From positions 26,819,566 through 26,883,565 of the forward strand of contig CM055093.1 in NCBI GenBank assembly GCA_029204225.1: a DNA stretch of 64,000 nucleotides, read 5' to 3'. Below the pieces are notes generated by a model. That model made no database searches. It worked only from the letters and a program-made list of their open reading frames with translations, and had not been told where the DNA came from. A program made the translations under genes and the position numbers. The stretch's first letter is position 1, and each line of letters begins with the position of its first letter. Shown in pieces: positions 42,832-55,300 of this stretch. Origin of the DNA: Diphasiastrum complanatum. Lineage: Eukaryota; Streptophyta; Lycopodiopsida; Lycopodiales; Lycopodiaceae.

Positions 42832-44489
42832 CTGCACATTGAGAGCATAAAGCTTAAACAATAGTTATGCAACATTGTTTACAAACAAAGAGCTCAGCTG
42901 TAATTCTTGTTCAAAGTTGATTAATTGGCACCATTTGATCACATTTTCATCAATAACTAGAAGCATCATGCAATGTTATTGCAAGTAATTGAAAAAAAAA
43001 ATTAGCCTGCCCAACAAGATTAAACTATGTATCTTAGTAATCATCAATGATGAGAATATGACATTGAGAATACAACCACACTCACACACAGCCCAATGGT
43101 TGCTGTAGGAGAAAACCCAACCTTAACAAATAAGGTGTTCAACCTTTAGTCTTTTTGGAGCCTAGTCTATATAATCTTCGACCATCAGCACTAATATAAG
43201 TAACTCCAACAGTAAAGAATTAAAATTACTGGAAATCTTGCAGTAGTAAGTTGTGGTTAAAGATTACAATAGCAACCTGTTCTTGAAAAGATACAGTAAT
43301 GGACCTCAATCTCAAACCAGTAGTGTTCCAAGAGAAAATATGTATCTTTTTACTAACTTTCAAACCACATACCCCTTGTTTGGAAAGCTGAGCTACCACT
43401 TTTGTTAATCTAGCTTGGAGACTAACTTAGACTTCACACAATAGTAGATTTGTGTGCCTATGGTCATGTTCAGTATCCATTTCCGGGTCACAAGTCTTTA
43501 TGGTATGATTAAGATGTTCAAGTCATATTGGAACTTTTCCAGTAGTTTGACATTTAGCTTTTGTTTAGGTTTTGAATACTGAATAGCCTTTTGAAAGTTT
43601 CTAAAACATACCTGGGCTGTGTACTTGGGAGTTGGCATTAACATATCAACAGCATTCCTGGAACTGTAACAAGATTGTTGGCTATTTTGTCTGAAGTGTT
43701 ACAACCTTCTGACAAAAGTACTTCATGATTAAGCAAGGTTGAATTAGCTTACACCATCTCAAGGATAGATACACTACTATAGCAATGCCAGAGTTCATGC
43801 ATGTATCTCTACGTCCACCTATGTAATCAAGATGATAATAAAGCACATCTTAGATTTGTGTTGTACCCCATAAAGGTTTTGCAACAAGTAAAAAGCAGCA
43901 ATGTGAAAGACTTCTCAGAAAAATCTGTAGATTCCTTGCTGGTTGGGGACCGATATTTTTCTTCATCAGAATTACTAAAAGCTTTGAGAATCACATTTTT
44001 CACCTAAAAACAATTCTGCATTGACTGTAATACCCAGCTTATTACACCATCTCAATTCTTAATGAAATCAGCATCTGAAGATTTGGCCATGATGGAATCT
44101 GGAGTACTTGTATGATATTGCAACAGATGCATAGATTCTTTCCTATCCCTCAAAAATATTCTATTGAATGAGTATTTTTCCTTTTGAAGTTAGATTCAAA
44201 AATATTTTAGTTTCCTTATATCTATTTCAAAGGAAGGGAGGGAGAAGATCCAGGGCAAAAGAGATATTATTTGTGAATTGATTTAACAATATGTGTTAGT
44301 CAAAGCAAAAAACATCTGATTATTTAGTGCTAAGTGATTATATGGTTGGACTGACAAAACAGTTTTATTTACATATTTTAGTGATACTTAATCAATGAAT
44401 CATCATAGACTCAAGATATTTTCATTCCAACATACTAGGTTCCTTGGGTATTCCTAGTTCCTTGGGTATCCGTTCCCAATTGTTGTCGG

Positions 44490-45431
44490 ATGCTCATTGG
44501 GGGTCACTTTGGTTTTCAGAAGTCTTAAGCTCGTCTCAAAGACCATTTCGATTGGCCCTCTCTTTGATCTGAGCTTGTTGTACTTATTCGTACCTGCCCT
44601 TTCTGTCTTCGTAATAAGTACTCCAGTGCTAAGTCTTGGTTTGCTCCAGAGTTGGCCTATTCCTCATCGCCAGTGGACTGATATATCTATGGACTTTATC
44701 CTTGGCCTTCCCCGTACCCAGCTTGGTCACGATTCATGTATGGTGGTAGTTGATAGGTTCTCGAAATAGGCAAATTCTATACCAGTTCGCAGTACCATCA
44801 CAGCAGAGCAGTGTGCACGTTTGTTCCTATCAAAGATTTTCCGCCTGCATGGATTTCCTCGTATTATCCTTTCTGATCGAGATAGTAAATTTACATCCAT
44901 ATTCTCGACAGAGCTTATGCGTATCTTGGATATACAGCTTATTATGGGTTTTGCTTATCACTCTACTTCTGATGGGCAGTCTGAGGTCCTTAACAGGATC
45001 CTTGAGGATTATTTATGCCATTTTGTTACTCCTTCTGGGAAGGATTGGGATCAACATTTATGTTTAGCAGGGTATAGCTATAATAGCTCTGTTAGTACCA
45101 GCACAGGTGTCTCACCAGTTTTATTATCTCATGGCTATGCACCTCTTTTACCTGGCATTCCTCTCCCTCCTAAGGATACGCCTGTCACACTTGCATCCTT
45201 TCTATCAGGTGCTCGAGAGCTTATTACTCGGGCCAGTTTTTATTTACAGCATGTTCCGCAGCGTTATCAGACCTCAGTTGATCGTCAGCACCGCCATGTT
45301 GAGTTTCAGCTTGGAGATATGGTTTATCTACGCCTACGGTTTGCAGATCATCATTTTGTCCAGGGCCATGCTTCTACTGAGAAGCTTGCACCACGTTATT
45401 ATGGGCCTTATCGCATTTTGAAGATTCTTAG
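44490..45431 (+). pseudogene. Gypsy integrase core, frame broken
   Basis: The HHCC region is read in one frame with a stop. It shifts to [21 protein letters not shown] (first Asp), stops at 44767, then an open run from 44821: FLSKIFRLHGFPRIILSDRD (second Asp), HSTSDGQSEVLNR with the expected Glu position, FVTPSGKDWDQHL and STGVSPVLLSHGYAP. The integrase C-terminal motif is LAPRYYGPYRILK. The last bases, CTTAG, form the left target duplication of the copia insertion. Confidence 0.9.
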
Positions 45432-45821
45432 TGTCAAATTCCAAGGCCTAGCTATGGAGTATCATAACAGCATAGTAAGCACACTATGAAAGCTTCAGAA
45501 AACCAGCTATGGAGTAGAACACAAAAGCAAGAGAGAGAGGACTTCAAAGCTCACACAACATGAATGAATATTCAAAGTGTAGTAGGGCGTGGAAACCCCT
45601 CCAAAGTTTGGGCTACATATAGCATGTTCTGTATAGAGGTGGTGTCTTGCTAATTCTAGCTCTAGAACCCACATGGGTCCTTAACCTACTTGATTTACTT
45701 GCCTAATTAGCACAAGTGGGGTGTACTATGTACATAAATGTTTTACCCCCATGTCTTATGCACAACTTACAAGTTACAAGTATACAAGCCTTAAGGGGCA
45801 AAATAGGCATTTATTTCAACA
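45432..45821 (-). repeat. 3' LTR of the copia element
   Basis: A 390-bp block with TG...CA ends next to the polypurine tract on the minus strand (TTGAGGGGGGG, 45822-45833). Its last 42 bp are repeated at 48273-48314. Confidence 0.9.
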
Positions 45822-48010
45822 CCCCCCCTCAATGGCTATTTTGTTTATACCAACACCTAGCATGCTACGAAACTTTTCAAATTTTTCTCTAATAAGTGCC
45901 TTAGTAAAGATATCTGCTGCTTGTTCGTTGGTATCACAGTACTCGAGCTGAATTTCTCCGCTTTGTATCTTCTCTCGTAAGAAGTGTTGATCCACCTCAA
46001 TATGCTTCATACGAGCATGGTACACAGGATTTTTGGCAAGCTGGATGCAACTCTGGCTGTCACACTGAAGAATAGTAGGACCATCCTGTGGAATCTGCAC
46101 CTCCCCAAGAAGTCTCCTGAGCCATATTGCCTCGCAGGTAGCTTTTGCCGCTGCCATGTACTCAGCCTCTGTCGATGATAAGGTAACTGTGGGCTGTTCC
46201 TTGCTACACCAAGAAATGGCCCCTGAACCAAGGTTAAAAGTGTAACCTGTGGTCGACTTTCGATCATCCCTATCACCTGCCCAATCCGAATCAGTAAAGC
46301 CTCCAAGCTTAAGCTTTCTGTCATCTGTGTACTCAATCCCATAGCAGGTTGTCCCTTTGACATACCTCAAAACCCTCTTGGCTGCTTTCCAATGTGCTTC
46401 AGTTGGAGAACTCATGAACTGGCTTGCTACACCAACCGCATAGGAAATGTCTGGTCTCGTAGTGGTGAGATAAATCAGGCTACTCACAATCTGCCTATAA
46501 AGAGTCTCGTCCACAAAAGGAGTGCCATCATCTCTGGATGGCTTACTGCTGGTATCAATGGGCGTGGAAACGGGTTTGCAATCCTGCATGTTGAACCTGT
46601 TCAAAACTTCACATGCATAGTTGGCTTGGGAAATAAACACACGGTTTTCCTTTTTCCAAACCTCCAAACCAAGACAATAGTGGATTAAGCCCAAATCCTT
46701 CATCTCGAACTCATTTGATAAATGAGCCTTCACCTTTTCAATAAGCTGCCCATTGTTACCCGTGATGACCAAGTCATCCACATAGAGAACTATCAAAACA
46801 ATGTTCCCATCTTCCTCCTTCACGAACAGGTTGCAATTCGACTGACTCTTTATGAATTGCTCCTTGGCAAAATAGTCGTCAATATGACTATACCAGGCCC
46901 TGGGTGCCTGCTTCAAACCATATAAGGCATTCTTAAGCCTGCATACCATACTTTCCTTGCCCTTAGCCTCAAAACCTTGTGGCTGTTCCATGTAGACTTC
47001 TTCAGCCAACTGTCCATTAAGAAAAGCACTCTTCACGTCCATTTGATGGACCTCCCAACCAAAAAATGCAGCCAATGCTAAAACCAACCTGATAGACGTC
47101 ATCTTAGCTACTGGTGCAAACGTCTCATCATAGTCCAAGCCCTCCTTCTGTGCATAGCCTTTAGCAACCAGCCTTGCCTTATGCTTTTCGATGCTCCCAT
47201 CAGATTTGTATTTGGTCCTGTAGACCCACTTACAGCCAATAGGACGCTTCCCTTTTGGTAACTTCACCAAATCCCATGTATCATTCTTGAGAATGGAGTC
47301 GTACTCCTCTTGCATAGCATGTTGCCATACCTTCTCATCTGCTGCCTCAACGAATGTATGTGGATCTTGTGAATCCAAAATAGTAGTCATAAGTGCATAG
47401 TTTGTCTCCTGGTGTTCATGCTGCTGGGCTTGCCTTTGAGACCTCCTAGCCCCTGGATTGCTGCTGTCTCCCTCATCCAATATCAAACCATCCTGCACAG
47501 TTTGCCAATACCACTTGGGAAACTTCTTCCTTGCAGTTGGTGATGAAGACGGTGAATAGGACTCAACAGATTTGCCCCTTTCCTTCCGCTTCCTAGCCTC
47601 CTCAGATTCTTCCTCTTGATCACTCATATGATCATCCTGAGGCTCCCCAATATATGGAGGTGGGTCATCAAGTATTGGCACAAATTCACTTGTACCATCC
47701 TCCATCTCAAGTTCCTCTATAGGAGGCGTTTGATCTTCTTCAAAGATCACATCTCGACTTATGATCCTCTTCTTGCTAGTAGGATCGTAAAGTCTGTAAG
47801 CTTTGCTTTCTTCACTGTATCCCAAGAAAATACTCTTTGCTGATTTTGCATCCAGCTTCTTCCTGTTATCCTTGGGAATATGGGCATAGGCCGTACAACC
47901 AAACACTCGCAAAGCGCCTACCTAGGGCTTAATGCCGCTAAATGCCTCTTCTGGAGTTTTGCCTTCCACAACTTTTGTTGGACTTCTATTCAACAGGGCT
48001 GTCCAAAAAG
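45816..48010 (-). CDS. Copia pol: integrase end, reverse transcriptase, RNase H (truncated, open)
   Basis: From 47912 a 698-residue frame runs without a stop to TGA at 45816-45818, whose bases lie in the first six of the LTR. A few further integrase residues (LLNRSPTKVVEGKTPEEAF) are readable upstream to 48010 before a stop. Integrase C-terminus: VFGCTAYAHIPKD, KSIFLGYS, YRLYDP. RT: PIGCKWVYRTK, ARLVAKGYAQKEGLDY, APVAKMTSIR, VKSAFLNG, QGFE, LYGLKQAPRAWY, and the active site VLYVDDLVITG. RNase H: FTDSDWAGD, STTGY, SSTEAEYMAA, HIEVDQHFLRE, DIFTKAL. It encodes the C-terminal half of a copia polyprotein. An intact frame in a deleted element suggests the loss was recent. Confidence 0.95.
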
Positions 48011-48272
48011 ACTCAAAAAATTTTGTCTCAAATTAGAAACTTTTTGGCTCCCTATACTCCCCTTGCCAACAGTACTCCAATTATGCAGATAGCACAAAAA
48101 ATAAATAGTAGAGAAGAAGCAGCTAATACATATCAAGATAATAGTAGGGTTCGTTGTACTTTCTTAGTCGACTCCCATTGACCATATTGTCGAGGACATC
48201 GCCTACAAAAAGTGCTCCCTCCTCAAAGGTAAGCTGCTCTCCAGGAATGGCAGGAATTTGATCAAAAAACAG
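47913..48272 (-). other. Deletion-scarred interior of the copia element
   Basis: Contains a few integrase codons near 48010 and then non-coding sequence up to the 42-bp LTR stub. It replaces about 2 kb of gag, protease, integrase and the primer-binding region expected in a complete element. Confidence 0.7.
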
Positions 48273-48319
48273 GTATACAAGCCTTAAGGGGCAAAATAGG
48301 CATTTATTTCAACACTTAG

Positions 48320-48700
48320 TTCAGTTACATATCGCTTACAGCTTCCTGCTTCCACACAAGCCTGTGATGTATTCCATGTCAGTTTATTACGTGCTGCTAT
48401 TGAGGATGACGCTCCTTGTGATGCTGAGTTTCCTACTGGTCCCGAGTTGTTTCCATTTTTACCTGCTGCTATATTATAGGTTCGTCTATACCATAGTCGA
48501 CGCCGCCGGCAAATTCAGCTTTTGGTCCAGTGGGATGGTCGTCCTATTGAAGAGGCCACATGGGAGCCTATTGATGTCTTTTATCATACACCATCACTTG
48601 CGGATCAGGCTCGTGCTCTTGCTGCACTTGTTAATTCCTCTACATCAGATGTTCTTCTAGCTGTTGATGCACCAGGGCTTGTTGTTGTTTGATCCAGTTT
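48320..48700 (+). pseudogene. Gypsy integrase C-terminus and chromodomain
   Basis: Continues the gypsy frame after the copia insertion: YRLQLPAS, VFHVSLLRAAI, a linker rich in D/E/P, then a stop and RLYHSRRRRQIQLLVQWDG with EEATWEPID, a chromodomain with its Trp retained. The end ALAALVNSS...VDAPGLVV is followed by the region before the LTR. Confidence 0.85.
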
Positions 48701-48754
48701 CTTTTCGGCAGTTGGGTCTTTTTTTTGTGTCGGGGAGAGATATGGACTTGGCTC

Positions 48755-49182
48755 ATTACATTCGTCGCGTCCATTTACATTTACTTTACTTTATGCATAA
48801 GCAGGCCTTAGGCCCTTTTTATTCATTAGTGACACTTAGACTATATGGTTGGCCTTTGGCCTTATTATTCATTATTAGGCCATTTGGACATATTACTGGA
48901 GAGTGGGGGTCTTCTTGGAGGGCGCACTATTATCCCTCCCAGTTGGGCCCTAGCCACCGGAAGCTTCCTTTTAGGGCTTCCTCTTGGCTATAAGTAGGGA
49001 AACTGTGTCATTTGTTATTCAACTGATGATATTGATCTCTCTCTTCAGCCTCCTTAATCTCTCTCTTTCCTGCTTTCTAGGGCTAAGTCTTGCTTATGTG
49101 CTGCTTTCATAGCTTAAGTCTTGCTTATGTGCTGCTTTCATAGCTTAGCTCTACATCAATTGTAGCTTCATCTGTAACTTAG
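48755..49182 (+). repeat. 3' LTR of the gypsy element
   Basis: Starts near TATGGACTTGGC, ends near GTAACTTA. TATA-like GGCTATAAGTAGG near 48988. Contains an extra 31-bp tandem duplication (CTTGCTTATGTGCTGCTTTC, from about 49084 and 49115) absent from the related solo LTR at 42170-42545. A purine-rich GTCGGGGAGAGA precedes it as a polypurine tract. Confidence 0.85.
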
Positions 49183-50197
49183 GTGGTCACGTGTTGCCGG
49201 CAGGACCGTACTTGATGGGATTCACTATGCTATGCCTATATAGTGGTGGGGTTTCCCTTTTCCATTCACCCGGTCTACCCGGGAGTTGGTGGATGGAGAA
49301 CACGTGCATTAGCCAGGATGTATCTCCAGGCTAGGAGATGTGTGCTAGGGAGAGCCAAGGGCGATGGCTGGTGGTATGGGACGCCGGTTATCACAGGAGG
49401 CTTGATTAGGCATCTGATGTCGATAGCTCCAGTGCATGGGGGTGGGTCGGTTGTGACCTTATGGATGGGAAAAAAAAAAAAATTTACCCAGCAAGCCCTG
49501 CGCGGCGCCCACAACGCCTATGGCTGCTTCCTCTTTTTGTTAAAATGGGGAAGGGAGGAAGAGTGTACTTTGTACTTTCCCCCTCAAAGTTTTGTAATGT
49601 GACTTTTTGGGAGAGGGAAAGAGTACGCTTCCCCACAACCCATAGAAACTTAAACCTTGAAGCAAAAGTTCAGCATAAGGTTTTGAAAACTTAAGTAATG
49701 AACTTAAAAGCTTTGCTTCTAAGTTGAAAACTTTAAACTCTAAGTTGTTAATACTTGGAGAGTTTGTAAATCTTGCTTAAAAGATTGAAATAAAGCCAAA
49801 TCTTGGAGTGGCTGTCCTTTCATGGTCGTACTTCCTCCTCCTCCATCTCTGTACCTACAGATCTCCAAAGCTTTGGACAGGAGCTGTGGTACATAGGGGT
49901 GGGGAGGAGCGAGAAAAACCTTAACTAAGTTTAATGAACTAGAAGGGACAAATGGGGCCTTTCTTGGGCCCCACCTGTCCTTTTTGCATGAAGGAAGGGG
50001 AGAAGCTTTGGAGAGGGGGTAAAGGAGTGTACGTTCACATCCCTTCATCCCATTTTCCCAAGTTGTTTTTGAGTGCTCCATAACCTCAAGTTTGATTATT
50101 TTCTTGGGCCTTTGTGCTATAGTTGCCAGTTTTTAACGGTTTGGACACCGTTGCTCCTCATTTTTCCTCTAGGCTTTTCCTACACTTTGTTGTTGCC

Positions 50198-51120
50198 ATG
50201 GACACCCCTATGGATGTTACCCAAGCTTCAGGTCTCGCGTGGACTGATATGGAGGAAATGGCGCGCACGATAAATCTGTTGAAGCAACACATTGTCGACA
50301 TGCGCTCTAAGCATGAACGGGCGGAGACCGAGTTGAGGGCTATGTCCCAATCTCGGCAGGCACTCCTCAGCCCGATGTTTACCCCGGATTTTTCACTGGG
50401 GAGAAAAAGGACAGACACCGGGATATGGTCTTGGCTTGGCTTGATCGGTGGACATCTCATTTTTCCATGCACGATCTGCAAGACAGCTCTCGGATTGCGA
50501 CTGCCATTAAGTTTTTACACGGAAAAGTGTACTCATGGTGGCAAGATCTTAAGGAGTGTGCAACAGTCCCATCTACTTGGGATGATTTCCAGGTAGCCTT
50601 TAAGGCCACCTTTATGCCAGTCCTCGACGATTTTCAGTATTATCGTCGATTTGCTACATTGCAAATGGAGACGAAACCCTTGGATGTCTATTTGCAACAC
50701 TTCCAAGAAGCTCCTTCGCGGTTTGTTAACCGCATTGACGGAGTTCTCCTTAAGCCGCATTTTATTTTGGGCTTGCTCAAAGAGTATCAGTTGGAGGTCC
50801 GCCGAAATTAGTCACAATCCCTTGAGGATGTCGTGCGTTTCGCTCGAATTTTCGATGATACGCACAAAGTGACCCGCAAAGAGCAATAGAAGCCTGAATC
50901 CAAGGACAAACCCTCTTCGAGCCCTTCCTTCAAAAAGGGCAAAGAGAGAGTTCTTGACGAAGCTTCCCCTTCAGAAAAGAAAAAGAAGCGCCCTCGATTG
51001 GAGAGAGCTGACTTTGACAAGGCCAAAAGCGGCGGGCTGTGTTTCTCCTGCATGGAGAAGGGGCACCTTTTGAGGACTGCCCGAAGAAACAAAAGAAGGA
51101 GGCCGCTCTTTCAAGGCTCC
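50198..51120 (+). pseudogene. Gypsy gag with zinc knuckle, frameshifted
   Basis: ATG at 50198 (TTGCCATGG). MDTPMDV, a helical MARTINLLKQHIVDM region, then a shift at about 50400 to AWLDRWTSHFSMHDL, VYSWWQDLKE, FKATFMPVLDDFQYYRRFA and PLDVYLQHFQE, ending at a stop at 50809. Degraded continuation to a CCHC knuckle at about 51040-51075 (CFSCMEKGH, then shifted EDCPKK). Confidence 0.88.
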
Positions 51121-51187
51121 AGGTAATTCTTCCATTTCTTGTATTGATGTATCCTTTGTATGTAATAATTGTTGTTTTGATACTACA

Positions 51188-51385
51188 GTGTTTGGACCTC
51201 ATGACCTCATTCGTATGAGTGGGTTCGTAGGCAGCCAACCTGTGAGTATTTTGTTTGACGACATTTCTACTCACAATTTTATTAATGCTAAGTTGGTGCA
51301 GAAGCTGTTGTTGGCAACCGCACCAAGTGACCACGAGTACGTGGTTAGGATGGCAACTGGTGGGGAGCAGCAGGTCTGGGACTAG
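51188..51385 (+). pseudogene. Gypsy protease fragment
   Basis: A retropepsin-like segment MSGFVGSQPVSILFDDISTHNFI, where functional members have D-S-G in place of DDI. The catalytic triplet is lost. Confidence 0.8.
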
Positions 51386-51772
51386 TTTGTCCCCCACGTG
51401 TCGTTGAAGATTTAGAACTATGTAGATAACTTGTCTTTTCATATTATGAATCTTGATAAGGTAGATTTAGTCCTAGGTAAAGAATGTTTTTATGCTAGGA
51501 ATGAGTCGTTAAAGAAAGATTATGTTTCACATAGTATATCTTCCTTGCATAATGGCTCTATGGTTTGTCTTAAAGGCGATGAGCCTGATCTACCTTTTGT
51601 AACTGCTCATGAGGCTAATCAATGTATTTTGGATTTTGAGTATCACTCGATTTATGCTATTTGAAAGATGAATCGTACATGGATGCTTTTGTTACTCATA
51701 ATTTCAATGTTGATGTATCGTCTTTTCCTAAAGCGTTGTCTTTTTCTTATGTTAATTAAGAATCAACGCCCG

Positions 51773-52600
51773 AGGGCAGTTGCCTGAGGGTCTTCCCCCC
51801 TCTCGGGGAGTAGACCATCACATAGATCTCCTTCCCGACAGCTCTCCTGTATCGCTTTTTCCATACAGGATGAGCCCTAAGGAAGAAGATGAGGTTGCTA
51901 GTCAGCTTGAGTTGTTGCGTAAAGGTCGTATTCGACCCAGTAAGTCCCCTTGGGGAGCTCCTGTTTTGTTAACCGGCACGAAAGACGATGGTATTCGTCT
52001 TTGTGTCGATTACAAGAAGCTTAATAAAATGACTATAAAGAACCGTTATCCCTTAACTCGGATGGACGACTTACTGGACCGATTGAATGGTGCTAAGTAT
52101 TTCACCAAATTGGACCTTAGGTCACGGTACCATCAAATTAGAATCAATGAGGGGCGAATTTTTAGTTTTACCCTTTGGTCTAAATAATGCCCCGACAACC
52201 TTTCAACAAATGATGAACGATATTCATCGTCCATATCTAGGAAAGTTTCTCGTGGTATTTTTAGATGACATTTTGATTTATAGTAGGACTCTTGAGGAGC
52301 ATCAGGCGCATTTGCGTACAGTCTTAGATATTCTAAGGCAGGCAAAACTTAATGCTAAGGAGTCTAAGTGTGAGTTATTTCAGACAAGACTCAAGTACTT
52401 GGGACATATCGTTTCTAATCGAGGTCTTAAGATCGATTACAATAAGGTCCAGAAAGTTCGTAAGTGGCCTATCCTGAAAACCATTAAGGAAGTTTAATCG
52501 TTTTTGGGCTTCACAGGGTTTTTCCAGAAATTCATTAAAGACTATGCCTTAATTGCATTGCCTCTAACGAATCTTCTTAAGGGAGTGAAGACAGCCAAAC
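51773..52600 (+). pseudogene. Gypsy reverse transcriptase, broken
   Basis: [48 protein letters not shown], and [19 protein letters not shown] small deletion and frameshift near 52150 follow, then [42 protein letters not shown] and GFTGFFQKFIKDYAL. Sequence is lost after about 52600. Confidence 0.92.
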
Positions 52601-52605
52601 TGAGT

Positions 52606-53948
52606 GAATGGAAAAGAGAAACCCCACCACTATATAGGCATAGCATAGTGGGTCCCATCAAGCGCGGTCCTGCCAGCGACACGTGACCACCTAGAATGGT
52701 GACGCGGGGCACCCAAACATGTCGATAACCCTAGACCTGCGTCATGCCCCTTGCGAGGCTGTCACTGAAGGGCGTACCGTTATGGTACATAACATTCCCT
52801 CCCCCATAAAAACTTCCTTCTATGGGAGAACACTAGGGAATCTAAGTCTCAAATCGTCTTCCCTCTCCCAGGTGTCCTCATCATCTGACTTCCATTTCCA
52901 ACGAATCAGATGTTCAAAAATCAATCGATTTCTCAACTAATGACTTCGGGTATCCATGATCCTCTCAGGTTCATAGGGTACAAAAGCAGTCAAATCCTCC
53001 AATAACACTAGATCATCTGTTGGAATCAAGTTATCTTTTCCACCAAGTCGTTCCTTTAAATGACTAACATGGAGTACAGAATTACCTTAGTTTCAATAGG
53101 GAGTTCTAGTCGATACGTAGCCCTTCCAATCTTGTTAACAACTTTGAAAGGACCGCTATAACGTGGAGATAACTTCGGACATTTCCCCGTTCGAAGTGTC
53201 TTAGAGTCTTCTGGGATTCTAAGATACACCCAATCACCGATCTCGAATTCTCGAGGAGAGCGACTTCGGTTAGCATAGAATTGGGCTCTATCCTGAGCCG
53301 ATCTAATGCTTTCCCTTCCCTAGCCACCTGCAACATTTCTTGCATATCATGCAAGAAATCTGTTGTAGCTTGTACCTTTAGACCTTTGATTCCAACGGAG
53401 ATAGGGGAACGAGGCTGAAAGTCGTACAAGAGCATAAAAGGACTAAGACCAATGGCAGAATGCTTCATACTATTGTATGCGAACTCAACCATTGGGAGGT
53501 ACTTTTCCCAATCTGATTGTCGCCTGGAAACATATGCGCCAAGCATATCTTCCATCGACTGGTTGACACGTTCGGTCTAACCATCAGTTTCTGGGTGATC
53601 TGTAGACGAAAGACTTAAGGTAGTTTCCAGTCTCTCAAAGATTGCCTGCCAAAACTTGCCATTGAACTTGGAATCACGATTACTAACAATATCGTTCGGC
53701 AAACCATACAACTTGAACAACTTTTCAACGGAGAGTTGAGCAAGTTCCGAAGCTTTGACAATGATTTTTGTTGGAATAAATTACGCCATTTTGGTATGCA
53801 TGTCAACTACTACCCAAATGGCATCGTGATCCTTCTCAGACTTGGGAAGTCCGACCACAAAATCCATGGAAATACTTTTCCACTTCTTGTTGGGAATTTC
53901 CAACGGATGCAACAGACCAGCTGCTTTGAGTCTTTCTTTCGGAATCTC
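52606..53948 (-). pseudogene. Inverted gypsy fragment: partial LTR, chromodomain region, integrase
   Basis: Sequence at 52606-52795 is the reverse complement of the LTR piece at 49183-49270 and ends CATAACA, followed by a polypurine tract. Integrase parts follow on the minus strand: 53555-53106 (FAYNSMKHSAIGLSPFML, DFLHDMQEML) and 53948-53615 (KKWKSISMDFVVGLPKS). It faces the plus-strand fragment at 49183-52605. Confidence 0.85.
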
Positions 53949-54288
53949 GATTCACTAGAAGGGTGATACTACTTGGAGCTAGTGATGGACAAGGGATGGT
54001 GCCAAACTTAGTGGTAAGGGACAGTAGTATCTCCCAAAACTTTATGGACATCGGCAAAGGCTAGTTAAACCCTCGGATGGTTATCAATTATTTGGAAGAC
54101 CAATCATAACATTCATCATTGTAGAGAAAATGATGCAACATTGTATGCTCTATGGAACCGATTCAATTTACAAATTTGAGTGCAAATTGATATAGGATGT
54201 AAGATCTTGAAGGAGGAAGATGAAGACAATACATGAATGAGCATTGTTCACTTATATCTATCACGTAGTCTGTTTTAAAGGGGAATTA

Positions 54289-55300
54289 ATGTTATGTCTC
54301 CAAGAAACACAATTGACTTGGGCCTTACTTTGAGGTCTACGTTTATGTCGGCAAGAACATGACGTTAGCTCACCTACCAATGAGGATATTTACCTTTTAT
54401 GTCATTGACTCTAGGCTATATAAGCATGCCAAACCTATCTTCATAAGGATCAAGACCTATAGTGCACGTATTGGAGTTTATCTTGCTTTGCAGAGAGAGA
54501 GAGAGCATTTGTGTTTTTGGATATAGATGCTATTGATAAGGGATTGGGCATAGAAATGGAGGTAGTCCCAAACTTGGAGGGTAGCTCTTGGATGAAAAGC
54601 TTCTGGCTAAGTGGAGAGTCTACTACCAATCAGATTTTAGGAGCTGGATGTTGGATCATGGAAATGGCACACAAGAACAAGGAAGCGAAATGACCAAGTA
54701 AGATACTAGTCTTAGCCTTTTGGGTTGTCTTAGCTCATAAGTATGGGAGCTTTGAAAATAGGCATAAAAGCTCTAAAATTGGCAATCAAATCTTAGCTCA
54801 TAAGTATGGGAGCAGAACCTACAATGCATTAGCAAGAAGATGATGGATCTGTTGGAAGCTCTAAGGGGCCTTTTGTTATATACCCGGTTATGTAAAGAAT
54901 GACTAAGCTGAGGTGATGGCATTTGGATGAGATGAATCCCAAGAGGCTTTTAGGATTGCTTGTTTGTCGGTTTTGAATGATCTTAAGTTCTATTATCGTT
55001 TTGCTACCTTGTCGATGGGCTGACTTAATATCTATTTTGCAAGATTTCCAAGAGGCGGTGGCCCATTTTGCTTCGCATATGGACCCCCCTACATTGATCA
55101 GATTGCAGTCTCACAAAAAATATTAGCTTGAGGTTCAAAGAAGTAGGCCCCATAGTTTATAAGATGTCAGACATTTTGGTAAAAATCTTGATGACAGTCA
55201 TGTATCTTCTGATAAGGAGCACTTTGCGGCAAAGCCTGAGTCTACGGGGCAAGGCAAAATAAATAAATCTATTGGCACAAGCGCCCAAAGTGATGAATCA
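54289..55300 (+). pseudogene. LTR-like block and eroded gypsy gag
   Basis: TGTTATGTCTCC start and TATA-like GGCTATATAAGCATG near 54416 suggest an LTR. After 54960 a stop-ridden gag resembles that at 50600-50890: VLNDLKFYYRFATLSM, then further pieces. No other pol parts. Confidence 0.6.

Larger units (their letters stand above)
45427..48319 (-). mobile_element. Ty1/copia element, internally deleted, with 5-bp target duplication
   Basis: The element spans 45432-48314 (2,883 bp) and is flanked by CTTAG at 45427-45431 and 48315-48319. The 3' LTR (left) is 45432-45821 and starts TGTCAAATTCC, ending TTTCAACA. The 5' LTR (right) is reduced to 42 bp (48273-48314), identical to the left LTR's end. 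Gag, protease, most of integrase, the primer site and most of the 5' LTR are missing. The gypsy host reading continues across the insertion (ILKIL to YRLQLPAS). Confidence 0.93.
44440..49182 (+). mobile_element. 5'-truncated gypsy chromovirus interrupted by a copia element
   Basis: Starts inside the integrase zinc-binding domain ([31 protein letters not shown]). It continues with the catalytic core to 45431, resumes after the copia insertion at 48320 with the C-terminal domain and chromodomain, and ends with an LTR (48755-49182). gag, protease and RT are missing. The left edge is abrupt, preceded by a short direct repeat of TAGTTCCTTGGGTAT-like sequence (44445-44475). Confidence 0.88.
49183..52605 (+). 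mobile_element. Gypsy element fragment: partial LTR, gag, protease, RT
   Basis: A partial LTR at 49183-49420 (GGTGGTCACGTGT, GGTGGTATGGGACGCC) is related to the 14634-19688 family. It is followed by leader, gag, knuckle, protease and RT in order on the plus strand. It stops inside RNase H-side sequence at about 52605, where an inverted LTR piece of another copy begins. Many frameshifts. Confidence 0.85.

Noticed and set aside
42170-49182. One gypsy element between the two related LTRs that captured a SABRE exon
   Set aside because: The exon at 42713-42831 fits the gene in phase, order and orientation, and 42546-44439 has no gypsy sequence; the left LTR is a solo LTR in a separate intron.
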